This document shows, piece by piece, positions 15,211 to 24,096 of a stretch of DNA of 41,929 nucleotides. Under the pieces are notes generated by a model that worked only from the letters and a program-made list of their open reading frames with translations, searched no databases and had not been told where the DNA came from. The stretch lies in assembly GCA_965183875.1 (NCBI GenBank), contig CBCYMK010000025.1, positions 1 to 41,929 on the forward strand, read 5' to 3'. Every line of letters starts with the position of its first letter. The stretch's first letter is position 1. The stretch is from UBA6772 sp965183875 (GTDB lineage Bacteria > Bacteroidota > Bacteroidia > Flavobacteriales > UBA7430). Both the position numbers and the translations under genes were made by a program.

Positions 15211-16727
15211 TTACCCAACTAATACATCCCCATCCATTTCTTGGGGAATATTTACTTTCATTAGTTTTAATACCGTTGGGGCTACATCAGCTAACTTTCC
15301 ATTCTTAATTTCAGTGTAGTCTGTGTTAATCAAAAAGCAAGGCACTGGATTTGTTGTATGAGCGGTGTTAGGTGTACCGTCTTCATTTATCATATAGTCT
15401 GCATTTCCATGGTCTGCAATAATAATAAAACCATAATCCTGTTTTAAGCCTGCCTCTACTACTTGTCTTGCACAGTCATCTACAGTTTCTAGCGCCTTTA
15501 CAACTGCTTCATAAACTCCAGTATGTCCAACCATATCCGGATTGGCGAAATTTAAGCAGATAAAATCTGTTGGTTCAGTTTCTATATCCTTTATTATGGC
15601 ATCACATATATTTTGCGCACTCATTGTAGGCTGTAAGTCGTAGGTAGCCACTTTTGGTGAAGGGATCATAATTCTTTTTTCTCCTGTGAAAGTTTCTTCT
15701 CTACCTCCAGAAAAGAAAAAGGAGACATGTGGGTATTTCTCAGTCTCAGCGATTCGGGTTTGTGTTTTACCATTTTCTGATAAAACTTCACCTAAAGTGT
15801 TTTGTAAATTGTCTTTATAGAATAAAACCGGTATACCTTTAAACGATTGATCGTACATGGTCATGGTAATATAGTTCAAGTTTAGTTTATGCATATTGTT
15901 TTCAGGCATATCAACTTGAGTTAATACAGATGTTATTTCTCTACATCTATCTGTTCTAAAGTTAAAACAGATTACTAAATCACCTTCTTTTATTGAGGCA
16001 ATAGGATTTCCATTACCATCTACTTTTTGTAGTGGTTCAATAAATTCATCTGTTATTCCATTTATATACGATTCAGCTACAGATTCCGCTAAGTTTGTAC
16101 TCTTTGTACCTTTAGCGTTTACTAATAAGTCGTAGGCTAATTGTACTCGTTCCCAACGCTTATCTCTATCCATTGCATAATACCGACCAATAACAGTTAC
16201 TAACTCAGCAGAAATATGAGCCGTTTTAGCCTCTAAATTTTCTATAAATCCTTTCCCACTTTTAGGGTCTGTATCTCTACCATCGGTAAAAGCATGGATA
16301 TAAACATTGTTTAAACCGGCTTTATCTGCTAATTCACAGAGGTGGTGTAAGTGGTTTTCATGAGAGTGTATTCCTCCGTTAGAGAGTAATCCCATAAAAT
16401 GTACATTCCTTTTTTCTCGCTTTGCGTAGTCGAAAGCCTTTTTAAGCTCTTTGTTGTCTTTAAAGTGTTTTCGCTTACAGCCTTATTAATTTTCACTAAA
16501 TCTTGATACACGACTCTCCCTGCGCCAATATTTAAGTGACCTACTTCAGAATTCCCCATTTGTCCAGTAGGTAAGCCTACATGTTCGCCATCTGTAAGTA
16601 GTTCTGAGTTTGGGTGGTTCTTATACAATGAATCTACAAAAGGTGTTTTTGCATTTTTCATGGCATTAGATTGAGTTTCATTTCCATGTCCCCAACCGTC
16701 AAGAATTAATAAGGCTACTTTTTTCAT
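15211..16727 (-). pseudogene. gpmI: gpmI, 2,3-bisphosphoglycerate-independent phosphoglycerate mutase, broken by one missing base
   Basis: GpmI interconverts 3- and 2-phosphoglycerate in glycolysis using two Mn ions and a phosphoserine. The N-terminal part starts at 16727 ('MKKVALLILDGWG') and includes the catalytic Ser in 'GNSEVGHLNIGAG'. The C-terminal part continues in another frame through 'FTDGRDTDP' and 'IADHGNADYM' to 15211. The frames meet near 16464-16467, where coding-strand ACTTTAAAG would restore 'ENTFKDNKELKKAF' with one more T. The repaired protein is about 505 residues, the normal size. As the gene is usually essential where no other mutase exists, a sequencing error at the homopolymer is likely. 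An upstream ATG at 16766 is less likely as the start. Confidence 0.85.
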
Positions 16728-16872
16728 CTCTAAAAAATATTTTCGCAATTTACATTTATTCGCCATTTGTAACTATTCCTCATTCTACAAATCCCCTAAA
16801 ATAAATACAAATCAACCATTTTACTTTAATCAATTCATTCAAAACACTCTATCCATAGAATTTAATAGCCTA

Positions 16873-16950
16873 TATGTTTACCCGCTTGTTTACAGCAATG
16901 GATTTAGGATGTAAATAACTAAATAGTTTAAAATCGTATTGTAGTCCTTT
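16873..16950 (+). repeat. Dispersed repeat, copy B (upstream of gpmI)
   Basis: It starts TATGTTTACCCGCTTGTTTA and ends TTGTAGTCCTTT (16939-16950), in the same orientation and spacing as copy A. The first 22 bases are also an inverted match (18 of 22, all differences transitions) to the arm at 17260-17284. Confidence 0.6.
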
Positions 16951-17259
16951 TTGCTTGATCAAAAAGAACGAAAAAATCAAGGCTTACAAAATATCTTTCT
17001 CCTACTCTTGTATATGATAAATGCGGTCGGGTGATCTCCTCATAAAATCGGAGCTTCCCAATCTTATTAATCATCTACTGCCATTAGAAAAAAATCTCTT
17101 TTGAATGCCGTCAAAAAAAATGATAGTTTACTTTAGCTTTGTTCTTTGGTAGTTTTATATATCATCTCAAAATTTAACTATTCCGACAGAAAGACTCATT
17201 GACGATTTTTGACCTTTTGACAAATTCAAATTGCTTGAAAAAGAGCTTTAGCTAGTTTC

Positions 17260-17284
17260 TTGCAAACAAACGGATAAGCATAAA
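17260..17284 (-). repeat. Inverted arm of the dispersed repeat
   Basis: The reverse complement reads TTTATGCTTATCCGTTTGTT followed by TGCAA. It matches the starts of copies A (19 of 22) and B (18 of 22). With copy B it delimits about 410 bases as terminal inverted repeats would. Confidence 0.6.
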
Positions 17285-17300
17285 AGCCTATTAATAGGCT
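17285..17300. repeat. 16-base perfect palindrome
   Basis: AGCCTATTAATAGGCT is a perfect palindrome directly abutting the inverted arm at 17260-17284. It could be an operator, an element end or a target-site structure. No T run follows, so it is not a standard terminator. Confidence 0.6.
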
Positions 17301-17341
17301 AATTTTAAATCTTTAAACTCCCTCATTTAAATTAACAATTG

Positions 17342-17349
17342 TATTTTTG
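17342..17349 (+). promoter_or_regulatory. Promoter -7 box (TATTTTTG) for lpdA
   Basis: This is an exact TAnnTTTG match 35 bases before the lpdA ATG. I see no good TTTG at the -33 distance. Confidence 0.5.
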
Positions 17350-17384
17350 CGCTGCAATTCATTAATACACATTAAAGAGCGATC

Positions 17385-18788
17385 ATGGAAAAATTTGATG
17401 TAGCCGTAATTGGTTCAGGTCCTGGCGGATATGTAGCTGCAATACGTTGCGCACAATTAGGTTTAAAAACTGCAATTATTGAAAAGTACAATACCTTAGG
17501 GGGTACTTGTTTAAACGTAGGTTGTATTCCTTCGAAGGCCTTATTAGATTCTTCGGAGCATTTTCACAATGCTAAGCATAGTTTTGCCGATCACGGTATA
17601 GAAATAGATGCACCTAAAATTAACGTTTCTCAACTGATGAAGCGTAAAAATGAGGTAATCGAGCAAACTTGTGGTGGGATTGACTTCTTAATGAAGAAAA
17701 ATAAAATTGATGTAATTCAAGGTTGGGCTTCTTTTGCCGATGCTACACACATTAATATTGCTAAAGAAGACGGCGATATTCAGATTGAAGCTGCAAAAAC
17801 AATTATTGCAACTGGTTCTAAGCCTTCATCACTTCCTTTTATCTCTATTGATAAAGAAAGAATTATTACTTCTACAGAGGCTTTAAATTTAACTGAAGTA
17901 CCTAAGCGATTAATCGTTATTGGTGGTGGTGTAATCGGATTAGAGTTGGGGTCTGTTTACGGAAGATTAGGTTCTGAAGTAACAGTAGTGGAGTATGCTG
18001 ATGCATTGATTCCTACAATGGATAAGTCTTTAGGTAAAGAACTACGTAAAGTACTAAAGAAAGACTTGAAATTTGATATCAACCTTAACTGCGGAGTAAC
18101 TTCTGTAGAACGCAATGGCGATGAGATTGTGGTAAAAGCAACCAATAAGAAAGGTGAGGAAGAAGTATTTACAGCTGACTATTGTTTGGTTTCTGTAGGT
18201 AGACGTGCTTTTACTGATAAACTAGGATTAGAAAATGCAGGTGTAAAAGTAGACGATAGAGGTAGAGTAGATGTAAACGAGTATTTACAAACTTCGGTTT
18301 CTAATATTTTTGCTATTGGTGATGTTGTTCGTGGAGCAATGTTGGCACATAAAGCTGAAGAAGAAGGTGTTTTTGTTGCAGAATTTATGGCTGGAGAAAA
18401 ACCTCATATGAATTACGATTTAGTTCCTGGTGTGGTTTATACTTGGCCTGAAGTTGCTGCTGTAGGTAAAACCGAAGAGCAGTTAAAAGCTGAAGGAACA
18501 AAATATAAAGCTGGTTCGTTCCCGTTTAAAGCCTCTGGTAGAGCTAGAGCTTCTAACGATACCGATGGTTTTGTGAAAGTATTGGCTGATGCGAATACAG
18601 ACGAAATTCTAGGAGTACACATGATTGGACCTCGTGCAGCTGATATGATTGCTGAAGCAGTTGTAGCAATGGAGTACAGAGCATCTGCAGAAGATATAGC
18701 TCGTATTTGTCATGCGCACCCAACATTTACTGAAGCTTTTAAAGAAGCTGCTTTAGATGCTACCGATAAAAGAGCTTTACATATTTAA
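17385..18788 (+). CDS. lpdA: Dihydrolipoyl dehydrogenase (E3)
   Basis: E3 reoxidises dihydrolipoamide in the pyruvate and 2-oxoglutarate dehydrogenase complexes and the glycine cleavage system, passing electrons through FAD to NAD. The 467 residues match the family. The FAD loop 'GSGPGGY' is at 10-16, the redox disulfide in 'GGTCLNVGCIPSK' is C42/C47, the NAD loop 'IGGGVIGLELGSVYGRLG' is near 180-197, and the catalytic 'HPTFTE' is near 445. It is monocistronic, with its own promoter box and terminator. Confidence 0.96.
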   Translation: MEKFDVAVIGSGPGGYVAAIRCAQLGLKTAIIEKYNTLGGTCLNVGCIPSKALLDSSEHFHNAKHSFADHGIEIDAPKINVSQLMKRKNEVIEQTCGGIDFLMKKNKIDVIQGWASFADATHINIAKEDGDIQIEAAKTIIATGSKPSSLPFISIDKERIITSTEALNLTEVPKRLIVIGGGVIGLELGSVYGRLGSEVTVVEYADALIPTMDKSLGKELRKVLKKDLKFDINLNCGVTSVERNGDEIVVKATNKKGEEEVFTADYCLVSVGRRAFTDKLGLENAGVKVDDRGRVDVNEYLQTSVSNIFAIGDVVRGAMLAHKAEEEGVFVAEFMAGEKPHMNYDLVPGVVYTWPEVAAVGKTEEQLKAEGTKYKAGSFPFKASGRARASNDTDGFVKVLADANTDEILGVHMIGPRAADMIAEAVVAMEYRASAEDIARICHAHPTFTEAFKEAALDATDKRALHI

Positions 18789-18807
18789 GCCCTTTATTTT
18801 GATATAT

Positions 18808-18843
18808 AAAAAGTCGTTCTGATTTTTCAGAACGGCTTTTTTG
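18808..18843 (+). terminator. Intrinsic terminator after lpdA
   Basis: AAAAAGTCGTTCTGA and TCAGAACGGCTTTTT form a 15-pair stem with one U-G pair and a TTTT loop, ending in a T run. Confidence 0.85.
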
Positions 18844-19081
18844 ATTTCTCCCAATTAATAATTAGGTCTCATTAGTCAATCATTTACAGTCAGTTCCATG
18901 TATTTAATGTAATTTTTGACAATTAGAACATTTGACCTTTCAAGCTCAAAACTAATTTTATTTCACTGTTGAGTTTTTGTCGAAGCACAAAACGCATCAC
19001 TGTTTCAACTTTGTTTTTAATGACTCTTTAATTCATTACTTAAAATTCAATAACCAAAACTTTTTTCCAAGTCCGAAACAC

Positions 19082-19089
19082 TATATTTG
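19082..19089 (+). promoter_or_regulatory. Promoter -7 box (TATATTTG) for the pabB operon
   Basis: This is an exact TAnnTTTG match ending four bases before the pabB ATG, so transcription should start at or next to the start codon (leaderless or nearly so). The rest of the 305-base gap (18789-19093) holds the lpdA terminator and no gene that I can support. Confidence 0.55.
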
Positions 19090-19093
19090 CTGC

Positions 19094-20377
19094 ATGCAAT
19101 TTCAAGCACATATTAAAAGTTATAATTCAGAAGAAGCCAAATACACTTTAGTAGACTTCTTTAATGAAGCTTCTGATTTACTCTTACTCGATGGGAATTC
19201 TTCGGAAGTTAGTTCCTTTGATTGGATGTTTGCAGTGGGTGCTATAGATTCAATTTCTGTAGGGTGTGAAAGTGCTTTTGAGAAATTTCAAGACTTTTAT
19301 GATACGCATAAAGATTGGGTTTTTGGTTCGTTGAGCTACGATCTTAAAAATGGTTTAGAGAATTTAGAGTCGCTACATAAAGATGAAATTCAATTCCCTG
19401 ATTTACATTTTTTTGTTCCTCAATATCTATTCATTTATAAAGAGGGCCAATTAGCTATTTACCGTCATAAATCTATTCCAGAATTCAATATTCAATCTTT
19501 GTTAACTCATAGGTCTAAATCGAAGGTTTCTTTTACTGAATCGATTAATAATAAGGTTTCTAAAGAGAATTATATAGAAAATGTAAATCTCATTAAAGAA
19601 CATATTCAACGTGGTGATATTTACGAGATGAACTACTGTCAAGAATTCTTTGCAGAAAATTCGGAACTCAACACCATTGAAACTTTTAAACGATTAAACA
19701 CAATATCTAAAGCGCCCTTTTCTTGTTATTATAAAGTGGGAGATAAATACTTGTTGTCTGCTAGTCCTGAGCGTTACATTCAAAAAACGGGCTCAATAAT
19801 ACGCTCACAACCTATAAAAGGTACTCGTAAGCGAGGAGTAGATTTAGCAGAGGATGAGCGTTTAAAAAGAGAACTTTTCGAAGATCAAAAAGAGCGTTCG
19901 GAAAATGTGATGATTGTAGATTTAGTCAGAAATGACTTGTCTAAAATCGCAAAAAAGAATAGTGTAAATGTAGATGAGCTTTTTGGGATTTATACCTTCG
20001 ATCAGGTGCATCAAATGATTTCTACCATTAGCTGTGACGTTGAAGAGAATGCCACTTTAAAAGAAATTTTTGAAGCAACCTTCCCTATGGGGTCTATGAC
20101 CGGAGCTCCAAAAATTAGTGCTATGAAACTGATCGAGAAATTTGAAATAACAAAACGTGGATTATACTCTGGTGCTGTAGGATATATAAGTCCTACAGGA
20201 GATTTCGATTTTAATGTAGTTATCAGAACTATTCAATACAATGCATTAAATAAGTATCTTTCGTTTATGGTTGGTGGTGCCATTACCATTGGTAGCGATG
20301 CCGAATTAGAGTACCAAGAATGTTTGGTTAAAGCAAAAGCTATATTTGAAGTTTTAGATAAAAGCCATGTTAGATAA
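19094..20377 (+). CDS. pabB: Aminodeoxychorismate synthase component I (PabB)
   Basis: PabB aminates chorismate to 4-amino-4-deoxychorismate for folate synthesis. The 427-residue chorismate-binding enzyme carries 'PIKGT', whose Lys distinguishes PabB from TrpE (Ala at that position). It also has 'DERLKRELFEDQKERSEN', 'MIVDLVRNDLS', 'FPMGSMTGAPK' and 'GGAITIGSDAELEYQE'. No glutamine amidotransferase partner lies next to it. I chose the ATG at 19094 because an upstream in-frame start at 18977 would precede the promoter box and gives no conserved sequence. The 3' end overlaps tilS by 11 bases. Confidence 0.9.
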   Translation: MQFQAHIKSYNSEEAKYTLVDFFNEASDLLLLDGNSSEVSSFDWMFAVGAIDSISVGCESAFEKFQDFYDTHKDWVFGSLSYDLKNGLENLESLHKDEIQFPDLHFFVPQYLFIYKEGQLAIYRHKSIPEFNIQSLLTHRSKSKVSFTESINNKVSKENYIENVNLIKEHIQRGDIYEMNYCQEFFAENSELNTIETFKRLNTISKAPFSCYYKVGDKYLLSASPERYIQKTGSIIRSQPIKGTRKRGVDLAEDERLKRELFEDQKERSENVMIVDLVRNDLSKIAKKNSVNVDELFGIYTFDQVHQMISTISCDVEENATLKEIFEATFPMGSMTGAPKISAMKLIEKFEITKRGLYSGAVGYISPTGDFDFNVVIRTIQYNALNKYLSFMVGGAITIGSDAELEYQECLVKAKAIFEVLDKSHVR

Positions 20378-21683
20378 GTTTCTTAAGTATTGTACTAAAA
20401 TTGGTTTGAGTAAAGAAACCAAAATTCTGCTTGCGCTCAGTGGTGGATTAGATTCTGTAGCCTTATTCCATATGTTTCATTTGGCTGGTTTTTCTTTTGA
20501 AGTTGCCCATTGTAATTTTAATTTAAGAACAGAGGAGTCTGATGCAGACCAGAAATTTGTGATTGATTTATGCGCGTCTCTAAATATTCCTTTGCATACT
20601 AAACAGTTTAATACAACGCGATTTGCTAAGGATAATGCCCTGTCTATACAGATGGCTGCTAGAGAATTACGTTATGGTTGGTTCGAAGAAGTTAGATGCA
20701 TAAATAAACTCGATTTTATTGCTACTGCACATCACCAAGACGATCAAGTAGAAACGGTTTTGCTAAACTTATCTAGGGGTACAGGCTTAAAAGGTATGCA
20801 CGGAATTTTGCCTAAACAGGAGAATTTAATTAGACCACTTTTGTTTTGTGATAGAAGTACTTTAAAAGTATGGATGCTCGATAATAAATATACTTACCGA
20901 GAAGATAGTAGCAATTCCTCAGTGAAGTATTCTCGCAATAAACTGCGTCATCAAGTATTACCTATTCTAAAAGAAATTAACCCTTCTTTAGCTCAAACAT
21001 TTCAAGATAATACAGAGCATTTTTATGCCAGTGAAAAGAATTTGTCTTTTTTTTACGAAAAGGAGCGTTCTGATCTTGTGGTTCCTAACTCTTTAGGTCT
21101 AACAATTGACCTAGCTAAACTACTCCTGTTACCTGCTCCTATAGATGCATTGTTTTATTATTTATATAATTTTGGTTTTCAAGATTGGTCTGCAATTGAG
21201 CAGCTTTTAACTGCTGAGTCAGGTAGGCTTATTTCTAGCCCCACACATCAACTACTTAAAAACAGAAAAGATTTAGTAGTGCAGAAGAAAAGTGAAGAAC
21301 AGGATGATGAATATCTTATTGAAAAAGATTTGAAATCCCTCTCTTATCCATTAGATTTAAGTTTTGAATGTAGCTCAAGTGCAGGCTTTAATTTAATTAA
21401 AGACTCTTCTGTAGCCTTATTAGATTTCGATAAGCTTACTTTTCCTCTACGCTTGCGAAAATGGAAACACGGTGATGTATTTCAACCTCTAGGAATGCGC
21501 GGGAAAAAGAAATTAAGCGATTTTTTTATAGACAATAAAATGAGTCTTTTTGAAAAGCAAAACTCTTGGGTAGTATGCTCAAACGAGCAAATTGTTTGGG
21601 TGGTAGGACAGCGAATTGATGAGCGCTTTAAACTTGTAGAAAATACCCAAAAGCTTTATCTTGTGCAGCTAAATAAAAGATGA
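20367..21683 (+). CDS. tilS: tRNA(Ile)-lysidine synthase
   Basis: TilS ligates lysine to C34 of the CAU-anticodon tRNA-Ile, allowing it to read AUA. The PP-loop ATPase motif 'SGGLDS' is at residues 25-30, 'TAHHQDDQVET' near 119-129 and 'LIRPLLFC' near 150. The 438 residues include the C-terminal TilS domain ('FPLRLRKWKHGDVFQPLGM...KKLSDFFID'). The start overlaps pabB by 11 bases and the stop overlaps the next ATG by four, so it is inside an operon. The pabB-tilS neighbourhood recurs in Bacteroidota. Confidence 0.95.
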   Translation: MLDKFLKYCTKIGLSKETKILLALSGGLDSVALFHMFHLAGFSFEVAHCNFNLRTEESDADQKFVIDLCASLNIPLHTKQFNTTRFAKDNALSIQMAARELRYGWFEEVRCINKLDFIATAHHQDDQVETVLLNLSRGTGLKGMHGILPKQENLIRPLLFCDRSTLKVWMLDNKYTYREDSSNSSVKYSRNKLRHQVLPILKEINPSLAQTFQDNTEHFYASEKNLSFFYEKERSDLVVPNSLGLTIDLAKLLLLPAPIDALFYYLYNFGFQDWSAIEQLLTAESGRLISSPTHQLLKNRKDLVVQKKSEEQDDEYLIEKDLKSLSYPLDLSFECSSSAGFNLIKDSSVALLDFDKLTFPLRLRKWKHGDVFQPLGMRGKKKLSDFFIDNKMSLFEKQNSWVVCSNEQIVWVVGQRIDERFKLVENTQKLYLVQLNKR

Positions 21684-22168
21684 AAATGCCAGAGGAAAAT
21701 TATTTTCACGAAAAGCAATATTTAGGATACAGTAAGTATTCTAATCTACGCCGTATAATACTGGCCTTGTTTTTCTTTATTGCTTACTACTTTTCTAAAC
21801 CTAATATAGAGTCATCGGACCTTCTTTTTTATTTAGGGACTTCTACTTTAGTACTTTCTGCTGCATTAATGTACATCTTACATTTAGAGACTACCCTCAC
21901 CAATGGTAGCTTAATTTTTGACGGATTATGGACTGCTAGAAAGGTGAAAGTTGAGATGTCTAGTATTGTTTCGGTAGAACAAATTATCTATTCTAATATA
22001 TATGTGCGACGTGCGGTATACAATTTGCATCGCAAGGGAAGAATCCATTTTTATACCCGTGGTAAAGATGCAATTTTACTAACAGATAAAGATGGCTTAG
22101 AATATGTAGTAGGGACACAAAGACCTGAGGAATTATTTGAAATCATCAAAAAAGAATTAGAAAAATAA
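21680..22168 (+). CDS. Small membrane protein with PH-like C-terminus, unknown function
   Basis: This protein of 162 residues has two membrane segments (about 25-42 and 48-66) followed by a soluble beta-rich part ('LTNGSLIFDGLW', 'VSVEQIIYSN', 'RIHFYTRGKDAILLTDKDGLEYVVGTQ') ending in an amphipathic helix. That arrangement suggests a bacterial PH-like domain, though this is a reading by eye. The first ATG overlaps the tilS stop (ATGA); a second ATG six bases later is possible. It is co-transcribed with dsbD, whose ATG follows after four bases. Confidence 0.7.
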   Translation: MKMPEENYFHEKQYLGYSKYSNLRRIILALFFFIAYYFSKPNIESSDLLFYLGTSTLVLSAALMYILHLETTLTNGSLIFDGLWTARKVKVEMSSIVSVEQIIYSNIYVRRAVYNLHRKGRIHFYTRGKDAILLTDKDGLEYVVGTQRPEELFEIIKKELEK

Positions 22169-22172
22169 ACGC

Positions 22173-24077
22173 ATGAGAATCTTTTTTAGTTTAGTTATAA
22201 GTCTATTTATAAGTACCGTTTCATTCGGTCAAATAGAAGATCCTGTAAAATGGGATTTTGAAGTTGTTTCTGTTTCAGAAAATGAAGTAGACCTTGTTAT
22301 TTCTGCCGAAATAGAAGAACACTGGCATCTATACTCACAGGATGTGGTTGGTCCGATACCTACTACTTTTACCTTTTTTGAGCACCCGAGCCTAGAATTT
22401 GTTGGAGAGGTTACTGAAGGAATACCACATGAAGCTTACGATAAAAGTTTTGACACTGTATTAAAGTATTTTGAAGATAAAGCAGAGTTCAAACAACGTA
22501 TAAAACTGCTTGCCGATACGGCAACAGTGGTAAAGGGTGAGTTTGAATTTATGGTGTGTAACAACGGTATGTGTTTACCTCCAGAATGGGTAGATATAGA
22601 ACTTACACTACCTGCTGCATCAAAACCTGCGAGTTCTTCAGCGAGTACCAAAGGGCTGTGGGCAATTTTTTTCGTAGCATTTTTTAGTGGATTTGCTGCG
22701 CTTCTAACCCCTTGTGTATTTCCAATGATACCAATGACGGTGAGTTTCTTTACTAAACAAAGTAAAAGTAAAGCTCAGGGAATTAGAAATGCCATTATTT
22801 ATGGTTTGTCTATTATAGGGATTTACGTGTTTTTAGGAGTTGTTGTTTCTGCTGTATTCGGTGCCGATGCTTTAAACAATATGGCAACGAACGAATATTT
22901 TAATGTAGCCTTCTTCCTATTATTAATTGTTTTTGCTGCTTCTTTCTTAGGTGCTTTCGAAATTACAATGCCTAACTCATGGATTAATAAGGCAGATTCG
23001 GCTTCCGATAAAGGAGGATTAATTGGAATCTTTTTTATGGCGTTTACACTTGCTTTGGTTTCCTTTTCTTGTACTGGACCTATTGTTGGGACTTTACTAG
23101 TTAAAGCCGCTTCTGGTGGTTCATACATTGGACCAATTGTGGGTATGTTCGGATTCTCCTTTGCTATTGCTTTACCATTTACACTCTTTGCTGCTTTTCC
23201 AGGTTGGTTAAATTCTTTGCCAAAATCGGGTGGTTGGTTAAACTCTGTAAAAGTTGTTTTAGGATTCTTAGAATTGGCACTAGCATTCAAATTCTTATCG
23301 AATGCCGATTTAGTTTTGGACTTGCACATTTTAGAAAGAGAAACTTTTATTGCTATATGGATCATTATCTTCGGACTACTGACCATGTACTTATTAGGGA
23401 AACTTAAATTATCTCACGACAGCGATTTAAAATATATTTCTGTAGGTCGCTTGTTTATGGCTATCATCACAGGTGCATTTACTGTTTATATGATACCTGG
23501 ATTATGGGGTGCTCCACTAAAGTTAATTAGTGCTTTCCCACCACCATTGGAATATAGCGAGTCGCCTTATGGAGTAGGGTATACCTTAGGTGGAGATGCT
23601 TCTGTACATAAGGAGGAAGGACAACATTTAGGGCCTCAAGGAATTATGGCATTTCATGATTATGACGAAGGTGTAACTTTTGCAAAATCTGTAAACAAGC
23701 CAGTTATGCTTGACTTTACTGGTAAGGCCTGTGTAAACTGTCGTAATATGGAACAAGGTGTGTGGTCAGATGCTCAAATAAAAAGTATTCTTAAAAACGA
23801 GGTAGTTCTTATTTCTTTATATGTAGACGATAGAACAAAGTTAGCTGAAGAGGATCAGTACGAAACGACTTTAGCTGGAAAGAAGAAAAAAGTAAGAACT
23901 ATTGGTGATAAATGGATGGTGCTTCAAGCAAATACCTACCAAACAAATTCTCAACCTTATTATGTGATGTTAGATAGTAGTGGACAGCCCTTATTGGAAA
24001 ATGCCAACTATCAAGATTACGGTACTGTAGATTTGTTTAAAGACTGGTTAGACCGTGGTTTAGCTGCTTTTAACTAA
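22173..24077 (+). CDS. dsbD: Thiol:disulfide interchange protein DsbD
   Basis: DsbD carries electrons from cytoplasmic thioredoxin across the inner membrane to reduce periplasmic disulfides. The 634 residues comprise a signal peptide (1-19), an N-terminal DsbD-alpha-like domain with 'CNNGMCLPP' near 126, eight or so membrane helices (about 160-450) with 'TPCVFPMIPM' and 'SCTGPIVG', and a C-terminal thioredoxin-like domain with 'ACVNCR' (C520/C523). All three Cys pairs are present. It is followed after 19 bases by gmhA, and a secreted thioredoxin-like partner is encoded at 27571-28116. Confidence 0.93.
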   Translation: MRIFFSLVISLFISTVSFGQIEDPVKWDFEVVSVSENEVDLVISAEIEEHWHLYSQDVVGPIPTTFTFFEHPSLEFVGEVTEGIPHEAYDKSFDTVLKYFEDKAEFKQRIKLLADTATVVKGEFEFMVCNNGMCLPPEWVDIELTLPAASKPASSSASTKGLWAIFFVAFFSGFAALLTPCVFPMIPMTVSFFTKQSKSKAQGIRNAIIYGLSIIGIYVFLGVVVSAVFGADALNNMATNEYFNVAFFLLLIVFAASFLGAFEITMPNSWINKADSASDKGGLIGIFFMAFTLALVSFSCTGPIVGTLLVKAASGGSYIGPIVGMFGFSFAIALPFTLFAAFPGWLNSLPKSGGWLNSVKVVLGFLELALAFKFLSNADLVLDLHILERETFIAIWIIIFGLLTMYLLGKLKLSHDSDLKYISVGRLFMAIITGAFTVYMIPGLWGAPLKLISAFPPPLEYSESPYGVGYTLGGDASVHKEEGQHLGPQGIMAFHDYDEGVTFAKSVNKPVMLDFTGKACVNCRNMEQGVWSDAQIKSILKNEVVLISLYVDDRTKLAEEDQYETTLAGKKKKVRTIGDKWMVLQANTYQTNSQPYYVMLDSSGQPLLENANYQDYGTVDLFKDWLDRGLAAFN

Positions 24078-24096
24078 TTTATATTTAGAAAAAAAG

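Larger units (their letters stand above)
16728..17384. other. 657-base intergenic region rich in repeats, between gpmI and lpdA
   Basis: There is no plausible gene. It contains repeat copy B (16873-16950), then a run beginning TTGCTTGATCAAAAAGAACG (16951) whose second half, AAAAAATCAAGGC, is partly complementary to the first. An inverted arm (17260-17284), a 16-base palindrome (17285-17300) and the lpdA promoter box follow. gpmI and lpdA diverge here, so both promoters must lie inside. Confidence 0.6.

Noticed and set aside
18977..19093. N-terminal extension of pabB by 39 codons
   Set aside because: The promoter -7 box sits at 19082-19089 and the extension shows no conserved sequence, so translation most likely begins at 19094.
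22823..23386. 187-codon open frame on the minus strand
   Set aside because: It lies entirely inside the membrane domain of dsbD and has low-complexity, family-less sequence. It is a shadow of the real gene.
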